Notes: generated by a model not told the origin, from the letters alone. A stretch of DNA of 64,000 nt from Prosapia bicincta (GCA_036971475.1 JBAIZL010000006.1:63075898-63139897), one strand, 5' to 3'; shown: positions 47,425-60,162, counted from the stretch's first letter. A program made the numbers and translations.

Positions 47425-48210
47425 AAAGACGGGTCGCTAAAACTATTTAAGAGAAGGCTATCTTGGCAAAGTGATAGTAATATGTAAAACTAATGTTTTT
47501 TAGTTATAAGTAACGTTCCGAGCCATCGACGCCGACTTGGCTGGATAAGTCGGTATGTTTTTTCGCTATTCTTGCTTCAACATTCAGAGGTAAATATAAA
47601 GCGGTGGACTTTTCTTAAGTTTCAAGTTTCTCGTGTAATTTTAACAGAATAATGGATACTGCTATCATTGCCACTTGTATAAAATAGAATTGCTATACTC
47701 GTATAGCATGTAAATTTAATTGTAGTTGTTTTTTGTATGCTAGGAGGAATGAAAAAATATGTAAAGTAAAATATAATTTACTAATATTAATTTTACTAAA
47801 TAATTTCAAAGTCGATGCTAATGTACTTACTCAATGTCTACAGTATTCATTTATCTTACCTGAAATTAGAAAAAGTCAATTTTAGTAAATGGTAATATAA
47901 AGTATAAAAATATAAAATAATTTTAAGAGTTTGATATGTTGTACATTACAAAACACTAAAATGAATCATTTATGTACGTTTAGAAAATGTAACCATATAA
48001 GCAAATATAATATATTGATGTTAAATATTAATCAATGATTATTGGAATGTAATCATTTCTAATTTCTAAAGATTCCTCTTAATAAGATTTTTTTAATGTG
48101 GGAAATTAACAAATATTTATATACAGTTTATTTTTAATTAATATATTTTCAGTAACATTTTTAGTAGTTTAAATGGAATAAACAATATTTATTTCAACAA
48201 TTGTATTTTA
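47425..48210. other. No gene seen
   Basis: AT-rich intronic sequence. Confidence 0.55.
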
Positions 48211-48212
48211 GT

Positions 48213-48370
48213 TTCTTGATGTAATCATCTTGAATTCACTGATTAATCTAATTTTAAAAATACTTAACTAAGTGAATACGTAATTGCTTACGTGCTGACG
48301 CGTTTCAAAACATTCGTTCCTTTTACGAAGCTAACCCTCTACTCAGTCTACAAGTATTTTTAAAATTAAT
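48213..48370 (+). mobile_element. Partial copy of the 25430 foldback element
   Basis: Matches the reverse complement of the tail, right arm and most of the centre of 25430-25605, including GCTGACGCGTTTC. The opposite arm is replaced by unrelated sequence ending in AGTATTTTTAAAATTAATTTAATTG. Confidence 0.55.
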
Positions 48371-48740
48371 TTAATTGTATTTTAATGACATTTGCCTATA
48401 TGATGAAACTCGGTAACATTTGTCGACAAAAGGTTTATCGCCTGGTTTTCTGGAGCGGGTTGCCCTTCTAGGTGTTGGAAATTTCAGATCGAAGGTAAAG
48501 TGTTCTCAGAATTTTCTTTTAATTAAAAATCGCAAATTATTATATCACTGTGCTGTAAATATCGAAACGTGTTCCAGGTCACAACAGATTTATTAGTTGA
48601 TGCATTGTTAGAGTCACGTCTCATCTGCTACAAAACATTAATCACTTTGTACAGTATAAAATATTATTACAATAAAATGTTGGAAAATTTTCAATACCAC
48701 AAAAATAATTAAAAGTAGCTTATATTACAAGTTTCCTAAG

Positions 48741-48800
48741 ATTAAACCCTTATGTACATTTCGATAACCATGTCATCATCATCAGAGGGTCTTATTACAA
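48741..48800 (-). ncRNA. Hammerhead-ribozyme-like motif, best preserved copy
   Basis: Reading the minus strand: stem I ACCCT (48790-48786) pairs AGGGT (48750-48746), extended by TAA/TTA after a one-base bulge. Core CTGATGA is at 48785-48779. Stem II GATGAC/GTTATC (48777-48772/48768-48763) has loop ATG. GAAA is at 48762-48759. Helix III is AUG/CAU with a 2-base loop (48759-48752). A48751 is the NUH residue; cleavage would fall between 48751 and 48750. The extra T at 48778 departs from the classical core. A type I hammerhead with minimal helix III resembles those of Penelope-like elements and newt satellite DNA. Confidence 0.55.
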
Positions 48801-48966
48801 AATTACAATCTAGCAAACAAGAAGTTACAAACTAGACTAAAATAAAAACTAATCGTTCATTCTAGTTTGTAATTTATTTTGTTCTAAATAATAATTTTGT
48901 AATCGACTCTCAGATGACGATGTCATGGTCAAATTTATTTTGTTCCAAATTTTAATTTTGTAATAC

Positions 48967-49012
48967 GACTCTCAGATGACGATGTCATAGTCACCGAAAC
49001 GTACATAAGGGT
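48967..49012 (+). ncRNA. Hammerhead-like motif, decayed partner of 48741-48800
   Basis: Stem I ACTCT/AGGGT, core CAGATGA, imperfect stem II, GAAA (48996-48999), ACGTACATA. Mismatches in stem II and helix III suggest loss of function. Confidence 0.35.
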
Positions 49013-49024
49013 ATTAGGTAACAT

Positions 49025-50310
49025 GTAATATTAGTTGTTGTTTTTTTTTTTTAATGTGTGGTATTGGTTTTTTTACCATATTTCTATTGTAATACATTGT
49101 ATCACTGTGCTCTTGATATTGTACATAAAACACTAGAATGTTGTCTTACTAAATCCTCACGTGTTTTGAAATGTCAATAATTTTCAACTTTAATTACTAA
49201 GTACGAAATATTTCTAAGCGTAATTTATAAAATGATATCGTTTTAAACGGTTTTGGAAAGTTAACGCTCTGAGGGGTCGCTTCTGGAATTCCCTGCGTCC
49301 AGAAAACTGTGCTTGTGGGTTCAACACAATTAAAATGGAAATGGAAGAATGACCATTGCCAAAAGCCTGGCAGAGGATATAGAAGAAGACATGTCATCTC
49401 ATGTATTATTCCCGCTCTAAAGAAAGGTATACGAGACAGGAAGTGGTGACAGTTCCCGTAACGGTTAGGAGAGATCCCTTACGCTACCACCGCAGTAAAT
49501 GCTGGTATATATGCTAACCGGAGCCACGTTTTCTACAGATTGTATTATTAGTCTATAAATGAAACTAGATATAATGGAATCGGAGTTGCCCACCACTCAT
49601 GTTTTCCCATAATTAATCCAAAGAAATTAGGATAGCCGCCTAAAACAAAAATATTTTGTAGTTAATGCCATTACGAAATTAGTGCAAAAAATAATGAAAT
49701 GTATTTTGATCTAACAGTTTCCCCTATGTTTAATCCTACCCCACTCCTTACTAAAGGTACGTAAACAGCAATAAATCCCTTTGAAGAAAAGGTACGTCGA
49801 TAAAATATTATGACGTTAATGTAAAGTGCGCCTGTATTCACGGTTACCATGGTTACAATGAACACACTTAAGTCATCAGGTTCGCGGTGAGTGGAGTAAC
49901 ATGTTATATTGGAAGCGTGTTGACGTCAAGTAAGAAAGTTAATCGAAACGCGTTCGCATTTAGATATATCGAAACGCGCATATGAAGCTGTCTTTGATTC
50001 TGTTACTTAATTACAATAAACGCATACTCGAACATTGCGGGAAGTAAATCAGCTGTTTGGTTCAAATAACTAATTTAAAACTCTTTCATACAATATTATT
50101 GATAATTAAACTATTTTAATACATAATGTACACTTATTAATAGCTTACATACTCATTACAATCGTCATTTCTTATGGTCTTATGAATATTATTCTTTAAA
50201 GATATTAATCATGAAGATTTGTATTAATCATACAAAAAAATGACAATTTTTTACTATGTGAATTTATCAAGAAATGTATTGAGAGTGAAAATAACAAGTA
50301 ATATACACAA
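49025..50310. other. No confident gene
   Basis: Two isolated GAAACGCG motifs at 49940-49985 lack an upstream core. A GTTACCATGGTTAC palindrome-like site (49842-49856) resembles RFX X-boxes with one mismatch. Confidence 0.4.
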
Positions 50311-50315
50311 ATATT

Positions 50316-50742
50316 TTAAAAGTCATTACCTAATTAAGTTAACAAAGAAAAATATTATTTTACCTTTTTTTATTACAATGAATATAATGGAAGTAACATA
50401 ACCAATGCGTTACAACAGCGTTATACCACATAACATATAACATAAAAACAGCTGTTTGATGAAATCATATGTTATCCTTTAATTTAAGCCAAATGGGACG
50501 AATAACTAATTGGATACCTTGCTCCTTTGTGAAAAATTTTCCACCCCTATGAAACTAAAATAATTTCATTATATTTAATTAATGAATTATTATTTGAAAA
50601 AACTATATTATTGTAAAATGCCATTCACTATAAGTTTAAAAAATATAATTAAACTTGAGCGGAAGAATAAAAAGTATCCTAAATGATTACAAATTTGAAC
50701 AAGTTATTAGGAAAGTGTGCAAAAAAATAGAAGGAATAGAAA
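50316..50742 (+). mobile_element. Interspersed family 1 copy
   Basis: TAAAAGTCATTACCTAATTAAG to AAATAGAAGGAATAG, including CATAACATATAACATAAAAAC and GATGAAATCATATGTTATCC. Compare 42261-42978. Confidence 0.65.
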
Positions 50743-51084
50743 AATGCGATATGATAACGTACGAACATCTAAGACTATGTGTTGTCATGGAGTGTTTGTA
50801 TATATAATATGCAGGCTATGCTAATATTGCGGAAACCACGTCGGGGAGGGGGGGATTGCTTCAACTTCTTGATTTATTTATTTTAGGGCTTCTAAAGTGT
50901 CAGGACAATATCGGTATAGTTTGGTAAGTAGAGTAATAGACAACTTCAGAGATAGACTAGAGCATAAAGTTGGAAGAGTATTTGAAATATGTATTGTTTA
51001 AAATAGTCAACTATTGGATTTAATATGAAATTAGGTGTTATTATTTAGCACATGAAAATGTGTTGCGTTGTTTTTAAATAAAAA

Positions 51085-51580
51085 AATAAGTTGTGGCACT
51101 CGTGAGACAAGACGAGACAGAAGTGACAACTTTTATAGCCACATCTAAAGACATTTTGAATTGAGAAAAACATTTAATTTTGCATAATGAGAAATTATCA
51201 GACGAGTCTAAGAATGTGTTAGTTAAAAAAAAAACAAAGTATAAATACATAGCCTATTATTTTTGTTATAATGAACTATTTGTATTGAGATTTATCAAAA
51301 TTTAAGTAAATTAATATATCTAATAACTGATGAAACCTTTTCCCTTAGAAATGTTTATTAAATAATGTAACATTTGATACGTGTAAAAACAGTTGTTTTA
51401 TAATATAAAATCAGCTGTTGGATGAAATCATATTTTATTGTTTAATTCACTTTAAGGTGACTCATAGGGTAGCCTGATGGAATTATTCTGATGCTAATAA
51501 TCTGACGGATATTATACTGGCACACAATTGTATGTTTATGTCTATGCAATAGGTTTCTATAGGAATCGCTATAGAATCGT
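51085..51580 (+). mobile_element. Interspersed family 2 copy
   Basis: GTGGCACTCGTGAGACAAGA to about 51580; matches 52590-53240 and 24826-25870 in order. Lacks the foldback insert present at 25430. Confidence 0.6.
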
Positions 51581-51599
51581 TCTTCTTCAAATTGGTGTT

Positions 51600-52585
51600 T
51601 TTGTTTTTGTCTTTTATATTGAAAATACAAATCTCTAATTTTACTAAATTTCACCCTGTATTCGCTTAATTGTAATATTGCTATTGATCTTATTGTATTT
51701 TCTCTACACAACTTCCTGTCGGAAAACTTCCATTAATCTACAGTTTCGAAGCATTATAAAAAATACAAAGAAGTTCTGTTTGATGGCAATCCCTGAATCC
51801 GTGTCATTTATAGGGTATAGAGAAATGCTAGGAGCAGGAGAAGCTTTGTTTTGTAATGTGGAAGTGTAAAACTAAGAGAGACTCTGAAGCCCTCGTTCCG
51901 TTGTCAAGGCAAACGGTTCGGTGGAGTTTTAGTTCCTGTTTGACATTTCCTTTCCTTGTTCTATGCTTTTAGCAGGATTAGATGTCCGGCGAAGTTTCCG
52001 TTCCAGAGACGCACGGCTATACGACAGAGCGTAAAGTGGTTGAAGCGAGATGACACATTTCTTTTATATAATGAATGCTTCATTCTCTAAATATATTTAG
52101 GCTTACATAAATGTATTTAATACAAGATCTTTATAATAGATATATTTTTTTTACAAAAAGTTACATTATTTTACTATGTAACAACATAATATATAGACCT
52201 ATACATTAGTTATTCGCAAAGACACCCCCCCCCCCGACTGATGGTGAAATATGTAGCTCAAGACAAAGAATACTCTACAACAATATCAATTGTAGGGTAT
52301 TGTTTGTTTTCCATAAATCTCTATTTAGGGATGCGGTAAAATTAATTTTATTTGACATATTTGTAAAAAACAAAGATTAAGCCAAACGTTCGTTTGCTTC
52401 TACTTCGCATGTGAATCCCCCCCCATATTGGTGATAATTATTTGTTATCAAATACCATATTTACGCCCAAAGATATTAATATAAAAATACCTCATCAGTC
52501 TTAAATCAGTTTTACATCAGTCTTAAAATATAGTTTCCTAGTTTAAAATAACGTTAACCTTTAAATACTCGTAAAGTAGAAAACA
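51600..52585. other. No gene seen
   Basis: Short frames only; C-runs at about 52227 and 52420. Confidence 0.5.
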
Positions 52586-52589
52586 AATT

Positions 52590-53240
52590 AGCTTGTGACA
52601 CTCAGGGGAGTGGCGACAGAAGTGAAAACTTTTATAGCCATATCTACAGAAATTTTAAATTGAGAAAATCATTAAATTTGGCATGGTGAGAAATTACCTA
52701 AACATTTGTTTTAAGAAATAATAATACGATTTTTTACATTTAACATTAAAAAGCAAATAGTTTACCAGAATTTTACACGATTGAAATAAAAATATAAGAT
52801 TATAAACATTAATTTTATAGGAAACTGGTATTAACTGTAGTTCATAATAAAATAATATAGATAAAAAAAAACACTCATTAAATGTTTACTTATTACAAAT
52901 TTGTTTAACAAATTCAATTGAAATCAGTTCTTAAAAAGTAACAGATGCGCCTAAAATGTTTTCACTTCAAAAATTGGGTTAAAAATACATAACTTATGAC
53001 TATCGGTATAATAACATTTTCCCTAACAATGTTAAAAAAATAATAGGTATAACACAACCTACGTGTAAAACATCTGCTCTACAACATAACCTATAACACA
53101 AAATCAGCTGTTGCATGAAATCATATGTTAGCATTTAATTCTCTTTGAGGTGTCTCATAGCGTAACTTGACGAAAATTATACCGTCACGAAATTTTATAT
53201 TTATGTCCATCCAATGATTTTTTTCTGGCGCAGTTGAAAA
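52590..53240 (+). mobile_element. Interspersed family 2 copy
   Basis: GTGACACTCAGGGGAGTGG to about 53240, with ACAAAATCAGCTGTTGCATG and CTTTGAGGTGTCTCATAG. Lies just downstream (in gene sense) of the candidate myosin first exon. Confidence 0.6.
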
Positions 53241-53423
53241 ATCTTATACAGTTAGTTGGTTGTAAAACTTGACTTACTTTCTTAGATGTGTTTAAATGCA
53301 TTAGGAGTGTTAAAAAGTAATTTATTCTGAAGCTTTTTTCTTACGAAAATACAATAAACAGATTTGAGTAAATGTTTACTCTTCTAAACTCTATTGGCTT
53401 AATCGTAATACAAGTATACTAAC

Positions 53424-53786
53424 CGAATCTAGCATTGTGTCAGCAAAGTGCACTGTGGTCCTGCCTTGGCGTCCGTGCATGACTGTGAACACGGCTTCCC
53501 GGTCGTCCACCAACCTTGCCGACACATGGTACGTGTCCGGTGTTTTCTGACGGAACTTAGATCTAGGGCGCAGATCCAAAGAGGACTCCGTCTTGGAACG
53601 CCTTCTGCCCGCGCACAGAGACACAATCCCCGACGACTTCTTGGGCGGCGGCGGTGAGTCCGGCGCGACTTGGTAGCGACCGCGGTTACACACGCGCACT
53701 AGTTCTAGATCGCTCCACCGGCGGCGTAGTTTATAACCGAATCTGTGTTTTTCGGAGACGGGGGATGTTGCCCAAAAGTGAGACAT
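53424..53786 (-). CDS. First coding exon (N-terminal extension) of an unconventional myosin gene, candidate
   Basis: The minus strand opens at an ATG at 53786 with a good context (A at -3) and runs 121 codons to a splice donor, TTCG|GTTAGT, at 53424/53423. The open frame continues only 10 more codons to a stop, as expected when the intron is read through. The protein starts MSHFWATSPVSEKHRF, then has a basic KLRRRWSD stretch, a SPPPPKK proline run and a charged, disorder-like middle. GC content and codon use are clearly higher than in the surrounding AT-rich DNA, which favours real coding sequence. The frame is also open upstream of the ATG for about 35 codons, so an upstream spliced start is possible. 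It ends in phase 0, matching the phase-0 start of the myosin-like exon at 3743-3853. Assignment to the same gene is inferred from phase, strand and the absence of other exons between. No known domain is visible in this exon itself. Confidence 0.6.
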
Positions 53787-53789
53787 TTT

Positions 53790-55140
53790 GATTTCGTAAA
53801 CTTTAGCCGAACCCTTTGCAGAAGATGAGAAACATTTTGTAAAATTAGTTTTTATGCTTAAAAATGATAACGTTTGTTAATCACTATACATTAATGAACT
53901 TTGTTAAGATACTTTCTAAAATGAAAGTCAAGTTACATTCTTCATTAATTTCCTGAGACACTGAAGCCACCAATATCTTTCATTTTTGTGACAATATTTA
54001 TTTGTGAGAATTAAAAAGTATAAACATTTTATTACCGTGTGAAGGGGACAAATATATTTACACAATATTCTTAGTAATATTTTTTTACACAATATTTTTT
54101 AGTAAATTCAATTGCTTTGTAAATAATTTTTACTTTTGTCTTTAAGTATTAAAGGAGATCAAAATAATTATTATTATAAAATAAAATATTGCAACCCCTA
54201 CTAAGAAGGAGCTTAAATCTTTGTAAACAAGTTATATTAAAATCTAGACCGCAAGTGACGAAGCTCCACTCTAATTCTTTTTACCGTCTCTAAAGATTTT
54301 CTTTAGTAACATTTAATTTAATAAATAGCTTGTTGAATTTAGATACATTAAAATATTTCCCAAAATCTATGTAGATCGATTTATTTTGTACATTGACTCA
54401 TATTCTTATAAAATTTCCCCTTCCCAAATATAGGATACCAAAATAAAGTTTTTTGTGGATTTACTATACCTGTTTTTAGGTTAGGTTTTATATAAATATA
54501 ATTATAATAACATTAGGTTAATGTTTTATCTTGTTTAATCATCGTAATTTTCGTCTTAACTTTGTTTTTCATGAACGGATGACACCACAACCACTTTTAC
54601 GGTTCGAGGTACTTTACACAGTTGACCGTCTACAACGTCCGCCGAAATATCTGTGTATCCAGATGGAACATATGAAATACTCTGTATGTACTCTGGAGTA
54701 TGGCTGCCAGAAAAATTCAAAGTGAAACATAGGATTTCTTTAAGCCTTACTACCAACAAATATTTGCATGCAACTACTCTCTAGGGAAAAGTTTTATTTA
54801 TATTGAAATTTTTCATAGTACTTTTAAAACTAAATTAATTTTTAAAAGGCACAAAGCCCTCTCTCTGCTTCAAAAGTTCAACGAATTGAACCCTGCTTTC
54901 AACATACAATCTTTTGTAAAAGTAGGATCCCCTGGAATAATACATTATTAAATAAAACAGCAATACATTATTTACAATAATTTTGGAGCAACAAAAAATT
55001 GTATAATTTTGTTGAAAAGATGAAAATACACCATGCTTCAAAATTTCAATAACTAAAACATTTCCTTCAGAAAATTAGAATTTTTTTAAATTCAAACGAT
55101 AGGCTGTAAATCTTTATCAAACACCAATAGCTTTACTTCT
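53790..55140. other. No confident gene
   Basis: A locally GC-richer island at 54560-54720 is open in more than one frame on both strands (see rejected items); the rest is AT-rich. Confidence 0.4.
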
Positions 55141-55149
55141 TTCGACACC

Positions 55150-55400
55150 ACACACATAATTCACTAAATAAAAAGACACTTGCACATAACCTAAAACCTC
55201 CACTTTACCGTACTGTACGCCGCTCTCCGACTACACTGTACGCATCCTAGCACATTGGTAATTATCGTAATGCAACATTGCCCTAACTTCCGTTCCGGCT
55301 ATACATTGTACAGTAGAAGATGGACTTTACTAACAATGCTTGTATAATCAGCTGTTAACAATCAGCTGTATTGTTTCGTACAGACGTGCCGTATGTTTGG
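55150..55400 (-). promoter_or_regulatory. GC-richer stretch upstream of the myosin-like first exon, possible promoter region
   Basis: About 1.4 kb upstream of the minus-strand ATG, this is a locally GC-richer island in AT-rich DNA. It contains two AATCAGCTGT E-box-like direct repeats (around 55345-55375) and palindromic GTAC motifs. A donor-like ACG|GTAAAG on the minus strand could end a 5' untranslated exon. No clear TATA or initiator is visible. Its placement is the main argument. Confidence 0.18.
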
Positions 55401-56240
55401 GAGTTTTAATGGTTCATTACCTAATATACAATTGTGGTGGGAACGATGGAATATTTCCTGCATCATAAATTATAAAATTATTTCGAGTAATTTATTTGAT
55501 ATAAAAGTAACACAGTCATAGAAAGTTAATAAAAATAATTTCAAAAATATTTGGTCCTGTGTTAAAAATAACGTTTATAAATGAACAACAAAAAATAGGA
55601 AACTGATACCATCCCCGTACGCTAGTAAATACGCTATATGGTATGGTATATAAGCTAGTAAATATTTCATACATAACGATTTGAGATTTACTTATCTTCC
55701 CCGGTTTAATGCTAAGCTATCTTTTCAACAGAATCTGTGCTCCACGATGCAATTTACATCCCTGCTTTAGAGTGAACATGTGGTTATCTAACACAAGAAA
55801 CGTAATAAAATAGAGCTGAATCTGATTCCATTCCTTATTTCTGTAACCCAATTATTTTGTTTCCTTTGTTTATGTTTTCCAGTATTATTTTAATTAACTA
55901 CTTGCTAGATATGTAACTTTATTAAACAATAGACTGGAGTTTTACAATGCGTCACCATTGTCACGTTAAACACTTTCACTATGTTACGTCTTTGTCCTTT
56001 TTGCAAACTATAAGACATGAGAAGATGAGCTGGAGTCGTTATCTAATTATAAACGCACTAAACCTCTTCTCATCTAATTTTAATTTTACTTGTATGGTTT
56101 TATCAAAATATTTCGTACGTAAATACATCCACTTCCATTTAAACCTTTGCTGGTCGGTGCCTGAAGGTTCGATTAGATATTGTAAATACATCCTTTAGAA
56201 GAAATCAGCAGATATGGTGTGCGTATAGATGTAAAAATTC
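55400..56240. other. No gene seen
   Basis: AT-rich; an 83-codon plus frame at 55947 is unrecognised. Confidence 0.5.
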
Positions 56241-56244
56241 TTCT

Positions 56245-56291
56245 TCAATCTCATCTGTTAGTTCACACTCTTTCTATATACAGTATGTATA

Positions 56292-56356
<65 letters not shown>

Positions 56357-56750
56357 TGTTTAAATTTTCAAGCGTTAATAAAATAATTTTTATCCTACAC
56401 CTAAAGTTCAAATATTTTTTTAAAAATTTGTAGTAGAAGACACTTGATGTTAATACAGTTTTTACAATAACAATTCAATAATGAAGTTTAATTAATTGAT
56501 TTTAGTTGTGCATGGGATAAAAATCTTTCACAAAAGGAGCAAGATATGCATAATAGTTATTTCGTCTCATTTGGATAAAAATACGTGAAAAAATATGATA
56601 ACTAAAATAGCTGATTTTAAGTTATAGATTAGGTGGTACAACAGCTGTTTTACGCATACATATATCTCTTTATTTATAATAGTTGTAATTACATAATAAA
56701 ACGTAACTAAAATCTTTTATTTGTTGAATTGGGTGGGAATTGACTTTAAA
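56245..56750 (-). mobile_element. Interspersed family 1 copy with (TA)n
   Basis: GTTAGTTCACACTCTTTC to GGTGGGAATTGACTTTAAA, with TA tract at 56303-56354 and the shared CAGCTGATTTT-like segment; opposite orientation to 42261. Confidence 0.65.
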
Positions 56751-56759
56751 TATAGTTTT

Positions 56760-57340
56760 GTTTATATTACTTGTTTATTAAAAAAACATGTTTATTTGTA
56801 TACATTAATTGACTTCACCTTCATGTATTCAATTTGAAATAATATTTCCATGAAAACAACGTAATGATATAAAGTATGTTTTTAGTTAGCAACTATGATT
56901 GCTCTTTATATAGGTAAACCAAGTCATGAAGTAAACGGAAAGACTTAAAATGAACGTCTATGTAAGGTTAACCATAGATATAATGTAGGTTACACTGCTG
57001 AAATGTAGATACAAACTTGTCAAAGTTATTAAATGTAATGTTGGAAAGATTTACGGAATAAATCTAAATTTTAAGGGACCAAAGTACTTTTCAGTCGTCA
57101 AGCACGTGACGTGCACATTTAACAGGTGACTTAAGACTGGGATCCGTAAACCTAAATCATACCTATTACTAGCATACTGCTAGCTAAAACGTATGGCTTT
57201 ATTGGGCTTTATAATAAAAATTCTTAAACCTCAGTCAGTGTGTGGTAAATCACGATATTGCAGTAAATAATCAGAACAATGATTGTGGTCACACCGACCG
57301 AAATGCTCTCAAGGAAAGTGCATGCAAGCGAAATTAATTA
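56760..57340. other. No gene seen
   Basis: AT-rich. Confidence 0.5.
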
Positions 57341-57344
57341 ATAA

Positions 57345-57532
57345 AATTAACTAATTGAATATAATTAATTAATATAAAAAACACTATATTAACAACAACT
57401 GTCATACACTATAAGTTTAAAAAAAAATCATTTGATAAATAAAAAAGTATTTGATTAACGATTAAAAATTTGAACCTGATATATAAATATATATATAGAA
57501 AAGGTGTAAATAATAGTAGGAATTGAATAAAT
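57345..57532 (+). mobile_element. Fragment of interspersed family 1
   Basis: GATTAACGATTAAAAATTTG, short AT tract, then GTGTAAATAATAGTAGGAATTG; only the (TA)n side of the element remains. Confidence 0.5.
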
Positions 57533-57599
57533 AACAAGCAATTAAAATAGGTTAAATTGTCGGAATAAATTCTCAGAAGTACAAATTTACTTTTTAATT

Positions 57600-58525
57600 T
57601 TAATAAATGTATTTTATTTTTAAATATTCTGTAAGTTATGGCCACTTCCGTTCAATCAATAACAGTTGTATAGCTTGTAACACAACGCTGGCGAACAACC
57701 TCGAAGGGATAACATAGACGGGGGAAGGGTAGAGGAAGCAAAAGACCGTTCCAAAGACATTGTAATTTGGGGTATAGTATTTATATTACAATAATGTAGA
57801 TTTGACAAGGCCGAAAGGCGGTTATAAATATTATTTTATTTATTTTTTAATATGAACCAGATCGATTATATACAGTTTTGAATATATTTACTCATATCGG
57901 TTTTCTAAACTACCTCAAAGCGATGGCCTTCGATGCAACACGCACTACAAAATCAATGTTTTTGAATAGGGCTAGTACAGTGTTTTCTATCGATGAATAC
58001 TAGTGTATCTATAGCGCAGTTTGTCGAATCTACTACAAAAACCGAAAGAAAAGTTACGAAGAATAAAATTCCCTCTTACAACGCCATTATAAACGTGTGT
58101 TAAGACTGAACACGACAGTTAAGTATTATTCGTATTTTCCCAAATTACTCCTTTTCTTTTCTTAAAAGTCCAAAAACAACTAATCAACAAAAATAAACTT
58201 AATATAACATTTATTTTATCGGATGCTGATAGAATTTTATCAGATAAAAATGGAAATACGTTCGTCTGATAAAAACTAGATCACGTTTTATGCGCAAACT
58301 TTACACTTTAGAGAACTTGGTGAATAAGTTTTACGAAAGGGAACTCTTAATCTTCTGTTCAACTTAATGGCTTCTCAAGTACTTGGAATTAATCGGGAGC
58401 ACTGTTCACGCTATCTACCGCCGGCGTTGAAACTTGCAGTCAATAAAGTTTCAATACTGAAGCGGAAATTTTGTAATCGCATTTGAATATATTAAAATGG
58501 TTCGCCTGCGCTTGGGCGCTATTAG
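57600..58525. other. No gene seen
   Basis: Moderately AT-rich; ends in the GC-richer stretch before the candidate promoter at 58530. Confidence 0.5.
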
Positions 58526-58529
58526 TGCA

Positions 58530-58566
58530 TATAAGAGATAAAGGGTTTGCCAGAGACAGTCAGTCC
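58530..58566 (+). promoter_or_regulatory. Candidate TATA plus Initiator core promoter
   Basis: A TATAAGAG box begins at 58530 and an arthropod-type initiator TCAGTC lies at 58560-58565. The A of the initiator (58562) is 32 bases from the TATA start, the classic spacing. The upstream 150 bases are GC-richer than the surroundings. No open frame follows closely, so a target transcript is unknown. This may be a 5' leader exon or transposon promoter, or chance. Confidence 0.25.
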
Positions 58567-58569
58567 AAT

Positions 58570-59200
58570 TTGTATAGTGGTCTTTAAAGAGTAGTGGGTG
58601 GAGATACATCAGTTATACACTATTTTACCCACACATTTTTTTCACTTTAAATGATGAAAAACTAAAATAAGCATTTGTATATTTTTAAATATTAGGAGAG
58701 TGAATTGGAGTATTTTAAATATAAGCTTAAAACATTTTGTAAATTGATGTCCGTAAGAACTCAAAATGTGAAGGATATATATTGTTCTTTCCTATAAATT
58801 TAATTGTTTTGTGTAATATTGTATCCCTTATATTGCAATCTGACATTAAAAGTTGAAATACAGTAGCCTATATTACTTTTTAGTGTATTATGGATTTCAT
58901 GTAACTAACATTTAGAAATGAACCATTAAACACCTGCCAATTAATTAATTATTAGTTTTAAATGTCAGTTAAATCAATTTAATTTAATTACCAGTTATTT
59001 TGTAGCAATATGATATTGAATATCAAATACTAACCCCTTATTAGTATTTACATATAGGTACCCATTAAGGAACCAATTAAACAGAAAAAAATTATCAATC
59101 AATTACTCAGAAAGATCATTAAGTATCATTTGTCTGAGTGTCAGTATAGGCATGTATGCAACTTTATATTTCACTTACGCCATAATCTAACTTTTCTTCG
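58570..59200. other. No gene seen downstream of the candidate promoter
   Basis: No frame with coding character and no strong donor site. Confidence 0.5.
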
Positions 59201-59204
59201 TTTT

Positions 59205-59647
59205 CAACTCCTTCTATTAGTTCACACTCTTCTTCATATATATTTTGTTCAAATCGTGTTTCGATTCATAATAAAATACCTTTTATTCATCCTCTCAAGT
59301 TCAATACATTTTTTAAACTTGTAATGAATGACATGACTTTATTAACGTTTTCTTTAAATATAATTCCATTAATTAAATTTAATTAATTAATTTTAAATTT
59401 ATATGGGAAACATTTAACAAAAAAAGCAAGGTATGCAATATAGTTATTTCTTCCCATTTGGTTTAAAATAATTGATAACATATGGTTTCACAAAACAGCT
59501 GATTTTGTGTTGTAGGTTATGTGGTTGAACAGCTGTTTTAAACATAGGGAGTGTTACTTTATTTGTATTAATTGTAAATATTTAATAAAAAGTAACTACA
59601 ATAAAAATTTTTATTTGTTGACCTAAGTAGGAACTGACTTTAAAATT
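59205..59647 (-). mobile_element. Interspersed family 1 copy
   Basis: CTCCTTCTATTAGTTCACAC to CTAAGTAGGAACTGACTTTA. Clean ends that agree with 29486-29905. Confidence 0.68.
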
Positions 59648-60162
59648 TTTTGTTTATATTACTTGTTAATAATATAAGAGTTAATAATAAAAATATAATA
59701 TATTTACGAATTATTATTTACCTTCATATGAATACGTTACTGACATTGTTACGATTTCGTAAAGCTGTTGTGACGTCATCAGATCATCGGGTTACACACA
59801 GGGTTTGTACTGTCATTGCACACATTGAAGTGAACTTTAGAGTTCTTCTTTTCTGAGTTGTCTAAACCGAGTATAATCCCCTAAACCATGCTATAGAACA
59901 TATCCTTATTAGGCTTAAAATAAGGATAACAAATTCTATTAAAGTTATAATAGGTTTGGATTTAGCCAGGCTAAACAAATCTGTATACTGTGACAATATT
60001 TTACAAATGGATAGACTAATGTGTTATTGCGACTAGTTTCTGTTCTGTAATTTAAGCATTTCTAACATTCAACGACGTATAATATTAAAAAATAATAAGT
60101 TTGTTTAGAAATAACATTCTTCGTAATTTGTAGATATACTATTATGATTAAATAAATATATA

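Larger units (their letters stand above)
48741..49020. mobile_element. Foldback element with inverted hammerhead-like ends
   Basis: Left end 48746-48808 is inverted at 48950-49013 over ~60 bp. A ~61-bp direct duplication (48870-48930 and 48931-48992) includes a truncated extra copy of the motif. The left copy faces out on the minus strand and the right copy on the plus strand, as at 1-830. Confidence 0.65.

Noticed and set aside
49940..49990. Two GAAACGCG motifs close together
   Set aside because: No CTGANGA core or pairing stems upstream; kept out of the hammerhead-like list.
54531..54759. Possible exon on either strand (minus: acceptor TTTTCTGGCAG at about 54709, peptide HTPEYIQSISYVPSGY)
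   Set aside because: Open in several frames on both strands, weak donor, no known domain and phase incompatible with the best acceptor before 53786. Perhaps a fragment of an old element or an untranslated exon; not enough to call.
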